Positions 1 to 11,831 of a stretch of 64,000 bases of DNA are shown here, one piece after another. The stretch is from Sphagnum compactum. Its lineage: Eukaryota > Bryophyta > Sphagnopsida > Sphagnales. The position numbers were made by a program, and so were the translations under genes. The stretch is from NCBI GenBank assembly GCA_965153455.1, contig OZ234504.1:5704001-5768000 (forward strand). Direction: 5' to 3'. Under the pieces are notes generated by a model. It ran no database searches and had not been told where the DNA came from. It saw nothing but the letters and a program-made list of their open reading frames with translations. How positions within the stretch are numbered: position 1 is the first letter of the stretch; the number at the start of each line of letters is the position of its first letter.

Positions 1-1340
1 TGAAGGTAATATACTACACCTATCTTTGTTCTTCTTAAATGTGTGACCAAGATTTCAGTTGTACACAATTTTCTTCTTTCTTTTCCCCCTTTTCTTCCAA
101 ATCTGTAAAGGTTTTCAAGATCTGCATGGGTCATAAAATGCTCCATGTTTTCAGCTGTCTTTTCACTTGGATTCAGAAAGTTGGATATAATTGTTTTTCT
201 GTAAATTGCGATCAAACCTGAGGAGCTTTCTGAAGCAAAAGATTTGCCCAAGAAGGCCCAATTGAGCAACAACACATGTCCAATGATGCCTAGAGAAATC
301 TTTGAAGGTGGACCCATTTCTTGTTACTTGATCACCCAGCTTTCGATACAACCAACCTCACTTCAGCACAAGGAAATTCAATTCAGTGAACCCTCCGATT
401 CCAATCCATGGCATTGCTCTGGCAATTTTGAAAGCAGAGAAATGACAAGGTGATCAACCATTGTCCAGTGAGAGAGAATGTCAAAATCCACTATAGCTTG
501 TATGATCAATGACAAAAGTGTATTGTAACCATTGGTGGGAGGTGAGGATCACAGACAGACCTGCTGCATTTGGGGAAGAGATGCAAATCCAGCTCTAGTG
601 ATATCATGGCTAACGTGTTGGTGAGCCAAATGGCATATCATAAAAGCTAAAATAGTTCAGACTTGACTGCTGCAAATCAGTGCAACACTGCGCACAACTC
701 GGTGCTGAACTTTTGAGCATCTTGATGTTGTTGGCACCTTCATGGATCCTAACATCTTTTCTTGTGTTGTCAATCTCCTGAACAAGGAGAAACCTCACTA
801 AAAAAGCAAAACTCATATAACAAGCTTCTGTTAAAACAAACTTCACAAAACTATTTTTGTCTGTTTTAATACCCACTTAACAGAAGTTCTGTGCACCCTA
901 ACTAACTACTATGTACTAGGGTATTGGGCTTTGGATCTTATTACCTAGTTAGTTGCAATTATATTGTTTTTGATAACTTGAGAAAAGCTCTTTGTAACAA
1001 ACAGTCTATATTGGTATTGTTCCTCAGTTTAACAAACAATTTTTCATGTGATGGAAATTTTTGTTTTGGAGCTTTCCATCTCCATTTTGTACTGTTGTTC
1101 TAGGTTTAGGGTTATTGATAAAAGAGGGGGGTTGGGGGGGGATAGCAGCCAGAGAGTTAGGGACTAAAACTTCAAGATGTCAATCAGAGCATATGTTGAG
1201 AAAGAAAATTGGCTGAAAATTAGGAAGTTCATCAAAGATTGGCAAAGCACCTCTACTTATTTGGTGGGTGGGTTGATGATGGTGCACAAAAGCAGAAGAG
1301 AATAGCAAACATTTCATATATGTATGTGGTTTTGGGTGGA
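1..1340. other. Gene-free upstream stretch
   Basis: No open frame here has plant-gene character or convincing splice context. The sequence is AT-rich with a short G-run near 1125-1142. It may hold the 3' flank of a gene outside the window or distal promoter sequence of the flippase gene, but I see nothing specific. Confidence 0.5.
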
Positions 1341-1925
1341 GTGCAAACTTGAAATGGGAAAATTTAGAGTTTGCAACATTTTTATGTAGGTGGGTAGAGT
1401 GCATACTTGAAATGGGGAATTTTAGAGTTTGCAACATTTCTATGTATGCGGGTGAGTGCAAACCTGAGATGGGGAAATTTAGGGTTTGCAATATTTTCTG
1501 TATATGGGCGGGTGCAAACTGCAAACTTGAAATGGGAAACTTCGGATTTGCAACATTTTGTGTGTGTGTGTGTGTGTTTGTTTGTTTGTTGCCAACTTCA
1601 AACTTGAAATGGGAAATTTAGGGTTTGCAACATTTTATGTAAGTATATGGGTGGGTACAAAACTACAAGCTTGAAATGGGAAACTTTGGATTTCCAACAT
1701 TTTGTGTGTGTGTGTGTGTTTGTTGCCAACTTCAAACTTGAGATGGGAAATTTAGGGTTTGCAACATTGAATGTAAGTAAATGGGTGGGTACAAAACTGC
1801 AAACTTGAAATGGAAAATTCATAAGTGGCAACACTTAATGTGCATGTGTGTGTGTGTGTGTGTGTGTGTGGGTGTAATTTGTAAACTTGAAATGAGAAAT
1901 TTAGAGTTTAGAAATTTAGAAATTT
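1341..1925. repeat. Diverged tandem array, about nine copies of a 55-80 bp unit
   Basis: Each unit carries the core AACTTGAAATGGGAAA followed by TTTAGGGTTTGCAACATT or a close variant. Cores occur near 1346, 1408, 1460, 1521, 1602, 1669, 1733, 1801 and 1885. Three units carry (TG)n expansions at the same internal place (about 1559-1577, 1702-1720, 1845-1870). Units 5-6 and 7-8 look like a duplicated dimer. The array ends about 25 bp before the flippase start codon, so it probably occupies the promoter or 5' leader. Confidence 0.9.
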
Positions 1926-1951
1926 AAAGGAAAACAAAGGAAGAAAAAATA

Positions 1952-4381
1952 ATGGCGGAAAAGAGAAATGGGTTAAGATTAAGCAAGATGCTCTCATTTA
2001 CGGATTGTGTCAAGGTGCAAGGTGAAGTCCTCGAGGAGAGCGATGCAAGAAGTGTGAATGAAGGAGGAGGAGGAGGAGCTGAGGGGTTTAGTCGGGTTGT
2101 GTTTTGCAATCAATTGCAAAGACATGAGAAGCCTCCTTACATTTACCGATCCAATTATGTGTCAACCACAAAGTATAATCTCCTTTCCTTCTTCCCCAAA
2201 GCATTATATGAGCAATTCCGAAGAGTAGCAAACCTTTACTTCCTTCTTGCCGCCGCAATCTCATTAACACCCGCAACACCGTATTCACCACTTAGCCTAA
2301 TTGCACCCCTTACATTCGTTATTGGAGTGAGTATGGCCAAGGAAGGGATTGAAGATTGGCATCGATTTTTGCAGGTAATTAATTGTCTTTTAAAAAAAAT
2401 AATAATAAATAATTTTTTTTAAAAATAATTTTTTATTGGGCTTAAATTATGTTTGAGTTAATCATTGGTAGACTAATTTAATTTTGCTTATATCAAATCT
2501 TATATCAATACATTAATCTTGTTTTACTTACTCAAATCCACCCCAAAAAAAGCCCAATTTAAACCAAAAAAAACTTCTTTTGGGAAGAGGGGGGGGAATG
2601 AACAAAGGTGAAATTAGTGGGCGGATTAAGGCGATATAATCTTTTGATTATTATGACACAATGCGAATTAATTTTAATTTTCGAAGAGTCTTGATCCCTA
2701 AAAAAATTGTGCTTTTGTGGGGGTATGGTGGAATTAATGTAGGATAAAGAGATCAATGCGAGGATAGTAATGGTATATGTGAGCAAAGACGCCCAATTCA
2801 AAGAGACAAAATGGCAAGATGTGAAAGTCGGGAACGTGGTTAGGGTTGAGAAGGACAAGTTCTTCCCTTCGGATCTCTTGATGCTCTCTTCGAGCTACTT
2901 GGATGGGGTTTGTTACGTGGAAACGATGAATTTGGATGGCGAAACGAACTTGAAGTTGAAGAAATCGCTCGAATGTACGGTCGACTGCGACGAAGACGCC
3001 AAGTTTGCGAGCTTTAGTGCGGAAGTGAAATGCGAGGATCCAAACCCTAGTTTGTACACTTTTATCGGCAATATGGAGTACGGAGGGGAGGTTTTGCCGA
3101 TCGGGCCCCAACAAATTTTGTTACGAGATTCGAAGCTCCGCAACACTCAATACGTATTCGGTGTCGCCATTTTTACGGGTCACGACACGAAAGTGATGCA
3201 AAATGCAACGGATGCGCCGTCGAAACGGAGCGGAATCGAGAAGAAAATGGACTACGTCATCTATTTCCTTTTCAATGTTTTGCTTCTTATTGCTTCCGGA
3301 GGCTCCATCGTATTCGGCATTCGAACCAAAAACGACTCACCTATGTGGTGGTACTTACAACCGGACACCACCACCGCGTACTATAACCCCAAAAAACCTG
3401 CCATGGTGGGTATTTTGCATTTTGTTACTGCACTTATTCTTTACGGTTACCTCATCCCCATCTCTCTCTATGTTTCGATCGAAATCGTCAAATTGCTACA
3501 AGTTTGGTTTATCAACAATGACCTTAAAATGTACCACGACGAAACCGACAAACCCGCGAGTGCTCGCACTTCCAACTTGAACGAAGAACTCGGGCAAGTC
3601 GATACAATTCTTTCCGATAAAACCGGAACACTTACTTGCAACCAAATGGACTTTTTGAAATGCTCGATTGCCGGTGTGGCCTACGGTCGAGGGGTGACCG
3701 AAGTGGAAAAGGCCATTGCTCGGAAGCTAGGGCAAGACTTGTCCTCGTTGGAAGGTGCTAGTGAGGACGACAATAATAATAATAATAATAACAATAAGGG
3801 GTTTGCGAAGAGCCATAATAAACAACAAAAAATTAAGGGTTTTAATTTCAAAGATGCACGCCTAATGGACGGGCAATGGTTGAAGCAACCCAACTCGGAA
3901 AAGATCGAATTGTTCTTCCGCATCCTCGCAATTTGTCATACCTCGATTCCCGAACTAGACGAAGCCACCGGCAAAATAAGTTACGAGGCCGAGTCGCCCG
4001 ATGAGGCATCTTTTGTGGTCGCCGCAAGGGAGTTTGGATTCGAGTTTATTAAACGCACACAAAATAGCATTTTTGTCAAAGAGAGGAATCGAGCATCCGG
4101 CAAAGGCATTATTGTGGAAAGGCTAGCAAGTTTATAACACCCTCTTTCTCTCTCTCTCTCTCGTTACGATTTTTTTTTTGTTTTTTTGTTTTTTTGTTTT
4201 TTTTTGGTGGGGGTCATCGCCGGTATAGATTTTAGCTTAGCAATAAAAGATTATAAACCAATTAGATCATACAATGTGCATCCATTTACTTCAAAATAGA
4301 GTTAAAATTTGTCGATAGGAATGTGTCTTTATATATATATAATACACATTCCTATTGACAAAAAAAAAGTTAAAATTTTAA

Positions 4382-4416
<35 letters not shown>

Positions 4417-7400
4417 ATATATATATATATATGTGCATGAAACAAAATAAAATGGCTAAAACTTAATTGTGGTTTTGCCATATCTTTTTTGTTTTCATGA
4501 AGGTATGAAATGAAGCATGACTTTGTTGTGCATGTTGAATGTAGGGAGTACAAAATTCTCAATTTATTGGAATTCAATAGCACTCGGAAACGCATGTCAT
4601 GTGTTGTTAGGTTTCCTGATGGCCCACTCATGCTTATGTGTAAGGGTGCGGATAGGTGAGCTATTTTTAAAAATTAATTACCTTTTTTTTCAAAATTTTC
4701 CTTATATTATTTTTTTCTTTCAAAATGTTTCACCACCAATAAAATTTAAAAAATATATAAAAATAATATATATGTAATAGTGACCCCATCACTATTATTT
4801 GCAACATTAATTGATTAATTATAGATTGCATCATTTTGTTCGTATTTCCATTCTCATGTACACATGTTGATAATTTGTCTTTGCAACGATGTTTGTGATG
4901 TTTCAGTATTATCTATGATCGGTTGAGTAAGATCGGCAAGGTCTATTGGGAAACGACTAAAATGCATCTTGCAAAGTATGGCGATGCCGGATTGAGGACA
5001 CTTGCGCTCGCCTATCGAGTATTGGAAGAGGCTGAATATGCCGAATGGAACGAGGTATTCCACACGGCTAAAACAACAATTGGCCATGATCGGGATGCAC
5101 TATTGGACATGGCTTCGGATTTAATTGAGAAGGAGCTTACACTCGTTGGCGCAACCGCAGTGGAAGACAAATTGCAAATTGGGGTTGGTGTTTTTTTTGT
5201 GGTTTTATTTTTTTGACAAAAATATTGGGAAACTTCCATTTTTTTTCTAGTGTAAAAATTTGACTAATTTTGCTATAATTTTGGGGGAAAAAATTGCCTT
5301 TTTTTTTTGTGGAAACTCGTCTTATTCTTAAAAACATGCCAATATTTTAGAATTATGAAGATATGATTTTATGATCCAATTACATTAAAAATTTGCAACA
5401 TTAAATCTTTTGAAATTTTTGTTATGGTTGAGAAATTTTTTTTTGCATTAAAATGAATTTTTAAATAAATAAAGAAACCTTGAGGATTTTGATGTTTTAG
5501 AGAAATGTTTTGGCATTCACCAGGTACCCGAGTGCATTGACAAACTTGCACAAGCGGGTCTCAAAATATGGGTATTAACCGGTGACAAGCAAGAAACGGC
5601 TATTAACATTGGGTAAGTATGGCCTAATCTTGTTAACAAAAAAATGCTTGACTTATTCAGATGAAAATGAAGGCCAAAAACTCTTATAAATTATTACTTC
5701 CCTTTTTTTTCCTTCAATTTTTTGGTTAATTTTCTAAAAATCCAATTAATTTTCTATTTTCTTACAATATAAAAGTTGTCACATTTCCTACATTTTAATG
5801 AGTTACAAATAATGTAGTGGGGTTTTTTTTTTTTTTTTTTTTTCTTTGGGGCTAAAAAATCAAAAGCCTTGCCTTTTCTTTGCATGTAGGTTTGCATGTA
5901 GTTTGTTGCGACGAGGAATGAAACAAATAATTATCAGCTTGGAAAATTCGGATGTAAAGGCGGCCGAAGAATTTGGGGACAAGGCGAGCATTGCAAAAGT
6001 GAGTAGCAATTAAAGTTCTTGTGAAGCAAGGTTTTTTTTTAAAAAAATTATTTTAAAAATTCAAAAAATAATAATATTAGTATTAATATTTTAAATTGTG
6101 ATATTGAGAATTTGGTGAAAATTTTTCCGCTAAAAACAGAAAATAAATAAATAAATAAATATTTCTTTTTACATTAGAAAAAACCTAGATCTTTGATTTT
6201 TTTTTTTAAATTTTTTTGGGGGCCTCGTCTTTCGTTCATTGTAGGTGTCGGTGGATAGTATCACACATCAACTTGCACAAGGTTTTGAGCTTGTGACAAA
6301 GGATTCCGATGAAGATGCGGCGTATGCATTGATAATCGATGGCAAGGCATTGATTTATGCCCTTGCGGATGACATGAAAAACTTGTTCTTACGTCTAGCG
6401 GTTTTATGTGCATCCGTTGTTTGTTGTCGAGTGTCACCCAAGCAAAAAGCTTTGGTAACAATTCTAGTCACTAATTTCCTATTTTGGAATTTTATTTATC
6501 ACGTTAACATATTCTTCAACATCGACAAAAACCAAAACAAAACAAAACAAATGTTTAAACAATCGACATGTTGATTAAAACTTCCAATTTTTTTTGAAAG
6601 CATTATGAAAATTTTCAAATATTATATATTTTCGAAAACGGGAAGAATATTGACACATGAAAATAAAAATATTAATTAAAAATAGATCTCAACTATTTGC
6701 ATTTTCAAAAATTAAGTTAATAGATAAACTAAATTCAAAAATTAACTTGAAACTTTAAAACACCTCAACTTCGGAATACTACAATAAATGACTAATTGAT
6801 AAGCTTGGACTAATCAACAAAGCCTAAGCGTCGAAATCACATAATTCCTTTACCCCCAAGAAAAGAAATTTTCCAATGGCTCTTAGCTCTCGTGCCAACT
6901 TCAATTATTTTTTCAATCTTTATAATTCATAATTATGTAACTCTTTTGAATTAAAAAGTTAGGGTTTTAGAATTTAAAAAATGAATTTTGATGAAGTGTT
7001 TTAATTATGAATTATGAAATTATGATGTGATTACAAACATTGTGAAAAATGATAAAATTTGCTATTGTTAATTAAGTTTGTCCCTTATCTCAAAATCTTA
7101 CACAATATATCATTTATTTGGTTTATGACCTAATAATACATATCAACACCTAACGTACCAAGTTCCAACCCATGGTTTGTAGATAACTAGGTTGGTCAAG
7201 GTTGGGACGCGCAAGGCTACATTGGGCATAGGGGATGGTGCTAATGATGTCGGCATGATCCAAGAAGCTGATATTGGTATTGGCATTAGTGGGGTTGAAG
7301 GAATGCAAGTAAATTTTCACTACAAATTAAACTATGAACATGGCGGGGTGGGAATTTGGTCAATTATATTTCATAAATTGAATTATGACATTATAGTATT

Positions 7401-9318
7401 ATTAACGTGTATATATTATGTTTAGTATTAATTTTAATTTTAATTTAATTTAATTTAATTTTGCACTTTTGTGTTGTAAAAAAGTTGCTGAAATTTTTTT
7501 AAAAAATTAAAATTGTCCAAAGTTCTAAAGTGACAAAATTTGTTGAAGTTTTTTTTTTTCATTGAATATATATCATCATATTTTTAGAGTTTCAAAACTC
7601 ATTGTTGATGCATGGATTGTTTTGAGGAACAAATGTTTGATCATGGCAGGCTGTTATGGCTAGCGATTTCGCAATTGCCCAATTTCGGTATTTGGAACCA
7701 TTGCTCATGGTGCATGGCCATTGGTGTTATAAGCGTATTTCTCTCATGGTACAATCTCATTATTAGTTAACACAAAATGAAAAGTTGCCTTCAAGTCTTC
7801 ATTCATCATTGTTCAACAACACATGCTTTTTATATCGTTGAAACCCGTCTTGTGTGCTTTTTTGTCTCTTGTATACCCTAAATATTTTATTTTATTTTAT
7901 TTCTAAAATATTTTCAAAGATTCTTCAATTTCCTTCACAAAATTTTGATTTTTTCAAAAAAAAAATAAATTTTTTTTTGCAATTTTTAAACAATTCTGAA
8001 AATAATATAATTAGTGTTGAACCTTTCAAGGGACTATATATGGTACTTTGCTAAACAAAAATCTGACTTGGTTGTAGGTTTGTTATTTCTTTTACAAGAA
8101 CATCGCCTTTGGCCTTACTATCTTTTACTATGAAGCATGCACAAACTTCTCCGGGCAGACTGGGTATAACGATTGGTATATGTCCCTATTTAATGTCGTC
8201 TTCACGTCTTTGCCTGTTATGGTGTTGGGTATTTTTGAACAAGACGTCGCCTCAAACGTTTGTTCAGAGGTTAGTTTTTAAATCAATAATATATATTTAA
8301 AAAATTTAAAATATTAATATGGTTGATTAAATAATAATAATAATAATAATAAATTTGATCAAAAGATTTTGGGTTGATTTTGATCATATTATGCAAGCAT
8401 AATTTTCCACCTAGTTCCTTGTGTTTTCTCTCTATCTATGTGAGGCTTATCTTACACATGTTGGGAACATAGTTAGAGCCATCCATCCTACACATCCTTA
8501 ATTTCATGCAACTAACTCTATACAATAACAAGAGGAGTGCATTTTTCATCCCTTAGTGTAACTTGAGTAGGATGTTGTTGTGACATTTGATGTTCTATTC
8601 TAAAATTGGATGAAAAAAAATTGTGGGTTGTGTTGTAAACGTGTCTTCGAAGTTCCCAGCTTTATACCAACAAGGCCCACACAACTTATTTTTCCGTTGG
8701 TCTCGAATATTAGGATGGATGTTAAATGGTGTTTATAGCTCGCTTGTAGTCTTCGCGATTGTCACAACCGCCTTGAAACTCGAGGCGTATGACATCAAAG
8801 GCCATAACGCGGGGATGGACGTGTTGGGTGCCACAATGTATTCGTGTATTGTTGGGGTGGTCAATTTCCAATTGTTTATGACTCTAAGTTATTACACATG
8901 GATTCAACATGTAGTTATTTGGGGTAGTATATCGTTTTGGTACGTATTTTTGGCGGTCTATGGGTCGTTGCCTTCCACATTTTCTACGACCGCATACAAG
9001 GTTTTGGTTGAAGCTCTTGCTCCGGCACCAATCTATTGGCTTCTCATTTTGTTGGTTCCGTTAACATGCATTTTCCCTTACGCTACTTTTCAATCCTATC
9101 GACGAATGTTTCGGCCCATGGATCACCACTTGATTCAAGAGATTCGACATCTACGGAAACATGTGAAAGAACCTGAAGAATACAAGCATCAAAACAAACA
9201 AGCTGTTAGAAAAACATCCATTGGGTTTACCGCTCATGTGGATGCTAGAGTGAGCTTTGAAAGAAAAGCTTCTCGGCTTAGTAGAATGGAAACAAGTATT
9301 ACAAATTCTAACAAATGA
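1952..9318 (+). CDS. P4-type ATPase, phospholipid flippase (plant ALA family)
   Basis: Family role: flips phospholipids from the outer to the inner membrane leaflet, usually with an ALIS/CDC50 beta subunit, in plasma membrane or endomembranes. Exons: 1952-2374, 2743-4121, 4545-4655, 4907-5183, 5524-5612, 5890-5998, 6245-6454, 7183-7308, 7650-7748, 8078-8269, 8653-9318. All junctions keep phase and give about 1,226 residues, normal for ALA proteins. The actuator loop has DGET near residue 206. The phosphorylation motif DKTGTLT starts at Asp433. GDGANDVG of the hinge lies near 883-890. Transmembrane helices occur after exon 1, around 3250-3500 and through exons 10-11. Resemblance is to the larger ALA4-12 group, but the paralogue is not assigned. 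Oddities: an Asn run encoded by AAT repeats (about 3769-3797), a GC donor after exon 2, and an unclear acceptor for exon 11. Confidence 0.95.
4379..4432. repeat. (TAAA)n/(TA)n microsatellite in a flippase intron
   Basis: About ten AAAT/TAAA units run into an AT dinucleotide tract. It lies inside the intron between exons 2 and 3 of the P4-ATPase. Confidence 0.9.
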
Positions 9319-9660
9319 AAAAAACACCTTAGCAAAAAATATCCCAAAAAATCTCGATGGTTTCAAATTAAAACATCATCTTCCATAGGCAATTGTCATA
9401 TAAGAGAAATAAAAAAAAAGATTGCTAAGATTTTGATGAGTAAAATATTGTGTGTGTATATATATGTGTGTGTGTGTAGAAATCCCAAGCAATTTTTTCT
9501 CATAAACAATACAATTATTTGGAAAGTCACTCAATTAAGGGGCAAGAACAGGCAATTTCGCATAGTAGGGCATCAAACGCGTAATTGGGAATGAAAATTT
9601 TACAAAACAAAATAACTGGGATCCAAACTGAGTTTTTTTCACCAATTTGCGGTGGTAAAT

Positions 9661-9878
9661 TGAGTTTCATCGTCTTTCCTTTTTCCTGGGCGCCTTCACT
9701 GTTGCTAGGTATATTTTCACTGCTCCTACCTGTACAACTACTGTAATCAGTCTTAAACCTTGTGCGATTAAATGCTGAGTTTCAGCATTTCATACTGAGA
9801 TTTAATATAATTTCCTTACTTTTGCGGATACCACTGAAAGAGAGGATAGGGGGAGAAAGCAGGCCCAAAGAGAGGGTG
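9661..9878. repeat. Dispersed repeat family A, copy 1
   Basis: About 215 bp that recurs in the same orientation at 43754-43971. Shared blocks include TTTTCACTGCTCCTACCTGT, AGCATTTCATACTGAGATTT and GGATACCACTGAAAGAG. The two copies differ by scattered substitutions and small indels. No terminal inverted repeat or target duplication was recognised. Confidence 0.85.
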
Positions 9879-10022
9879 AAGAGAGAGGGTGACTATAGTG
9901 ATAACTCTAATATGTATGGCACTCTACAATTGATATAATAAACATTGGTAAAAGACCAAATAATGGAAACCCCTGGAGAAGTCGTGGTTTTTTTTGGTTT
10001 TTTTTTTGGCGATTTCGTGTTA

Positions 10023-10175
10023 TAGCCAAAGTGACGATGATCCATAGGAAGATTTAGCCCGATTTGGCTACAAGCCATTCTTTGAAACATCCTTCTACAC
10101 TTTGGGCTACACTACTTGAACCATGTATAGAAATCTGGCGATTTTTTTCATTGAATTCTGGCTATTGAAATTTTT
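10023..10175. repeat. Dispersed repeat family B, copy 1
   Basis: Shares ordered blocks with 30677-30990 in the same orientation: CATAGGAAGATTTAGCC versus CACAGGAAGATTTAGCC, then an ATAGAAA block, and TTCTGGCTATTGA. The other copy is longer through insertions. Probably an old mobile-element fragment; class not identified. Confidence 0.7.
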
Positions 10176-10469
10176 TTAAAGCACATGATTTGCAGCATTA
10201 ATTAGCATTAAATGGCGACTGTTCTAGGTGGGCTATAGCATTTTTACAAAAGTTCTACTACAAGTGGCGACCAAGGAAATGCCTAGGTGTGGCTAATTTA
10301 ATTATTTTTATTTCGAAAAGTGGCGGAAAAAAACCAATTTTTTCATGTTGTTTTTTTTCATTTCTTAGGGGAAAAAAAAAATTCACCAAGTTCGTGAAGT
10401 TTCACCACCCAAAAAAACCCAAAAAAAAATTAAAAAATGAAAACTGTAGAAAGTTTTGAAAACAAAAAC

Positions 10470-10542
10470 TTAGCTGGATTTGAACCGCAGATCTTGAGCT
10501 TTCCAGGCGGGAGGAGCCGAAGCCAGCAAGCTACTTGTGAGT
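10470..10542 (-). repeat. tRNA-like fragment (tRNA-derived SINE or tRNA relic)
   Basis: On the minus strand, an A-box-like TAGCTTGCTGG (10533-10523) is followed by a B-box-like GGTTCAAATCC (10486-10476) at tRNA-like spacing. The flanking seven-base segments do not pair as an acceptor stem, so a functional tRNA is unlikely. An RNA polymerase III-derived SINE or a decayed tRNA fits better. Confidence 0.45.
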
Positions 10543-10883
10543 GACAACCCCAGTAGGGTTTAGGGTTTAGAGAGAACGAGTGCGGGGCGCTGGGATCGCG
10601 AACCGGAAGAAGAAGAAGAAGCAGCAGCAGCATGAAGATGCTTGTGCGATTCTTAAAACAAACTGCGCTCCAAACTGTCGCTACAGTCAACCCAATTCCA
10701 ACAAAAGAAAGAAAAGACAAAAAAACTTCCCTACTACTTTTGCCAGAGTCACTGCCAGGCTCGACGTGATTCTGAATACCGTCAAGCTCCCGCGCAGCAG
10801 CAGTAGGCTAGTTAGCAGCAGCAGCAGGGACAGCAGCTTCTCCTCCTCAGAGTGTATGTAGTAAAGGAAGAGGGTTCCCGGCA

Positions 10884-11831
10884 ATGGGTGGATTCAAACT
10901 GGGTATGAATCTGGGTATGATTCTCTTGCTGCTGCTGCTGCTGCTGCTACAAGTGCTGCTGCATGGAGCGCAAGCGGTGCACTATGTTGTGGGTGGAGAA
11001 ACCGTCCAGTGGTCTCTTCCTCAAAGTACTGGGAACAATGCCAGTTTCTACACCACATGGGCGGCAAGCAAGACGTTCAAAGTCGGTGACGCTCTCAGTA
11101 CGTGAACTTGTGTTATTACCCAGCTTGTCACATTTGTTTGTCTTTTGTTGACAGAATTAATGGCGGTAGATCACTGGATCTGAGATTTATTTCTTCACCC
11201 CAACATAGATTTTTTATTTTTTTTGTGATCAAGTTCTTTATCAAACTAAAAGCTCTGGTCTGTATAAGCAAGATCAGAAGGACCTCGAGAGTTAGGCTGA
11301 TCGTTTCCAGGATTCTTGAGTTTGGAGATCAGCAGTGCTTACAACATTTTAGATCAGATCTCATTCTTCTTCTTTTTTTTTTTGGTTTGTTGTGCAGTTT
11401 TCATATACACGGCAGGAGCTCACGATGTGTTACAAGTGCAGTATCCTTCAGACTTCAAAGCATGCAACACTCAAAATCCGATCAGCGTCAATAACTCAGG
11501 ATACACTGTGATTCCACTCACAATGACTGGTAGTTCCTACTTCATGTGTGGCATTCCTGGGCATTGCGTGCAAGGCATGAATCTGGAAGTGGTAGTCATG
11601 ACATCAGAAGAATCAGCCCCTTCTCCCAGCTCTCCGGGCACTGCCAATTCTCCCCTTCCCATCTCCCAGGGTGGTTCCACCTCTCCTCCTCCTACTGCTA
11701 TAACTGTTGAGGCACCTGCTGCCCAACAAGGAAATGGCGCTATTCTGCAACCACCAGCTTCCACAGTAACACTATTCGTGGGCGCTGCTGCTGCTGCTTT
11801 GTTGGGGTGGGTGGTAGTGTCCTTGCTTTAG
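10884..11831 (+). CDS. Uclacyanin-type phytocyanin, GPI-anchored blue copper protein
   Basis: Exons 10884-11097 and 11398-11831 join in phase to give 215 residues. A signal peptide of about 30 residues contains a CTG-encoded Leu run. The plastocyanin-like domain follows, with copper ligands His80, Cys122, His127 and an axial Met132; Cys94 and Cys128 would form the usual disulfide. Met in the axial place marks the uclacyanin type, not the stellacyanin (Gln) or copper-free early-nodulin-like type. A Pro/Ser-rich linker (about residues 138-185) leads to a hydrophobic tail expected to be replaced by a GPI anchor. The intron sits just before the His80 strand. Family members are cell-surface redox-type proteins without firmly assigned substrates; some act in cell-wall patterning or reproduction. 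The ATG is the first in frame before the signal peptide. Confidence 0.92.

Larger units (their letters stand above)
9319..10883. other. Intergenic stretch between flippase and uclacyanin genes
   Basis: Contains a TG/TA microsatellite (about 9450-9477), two dispersed repeats shared with distant parts of the window (9661-9878 and 10023-10175, listed separately), and a tRNA-like fragment on the minus strand. From about 10600 there are GAA/GCA trinucleotide runs, probably the 5' leader of the uclacyanin gene. No coding frame is supported. Confidence 0.6.

Noticed and set aside
1180-1834. Overlapping frames on both strands upstream of the flippase
   Set aside because: They are translations of the nine-copy tandem array, with the same short phrase repeated.
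8638-8643. U12-type (AT-AC) explanation for the last flippase intron
   Set aside because: The donor GTTAGT does not match the U12 donor consensus, so an AC end would not be of that class.
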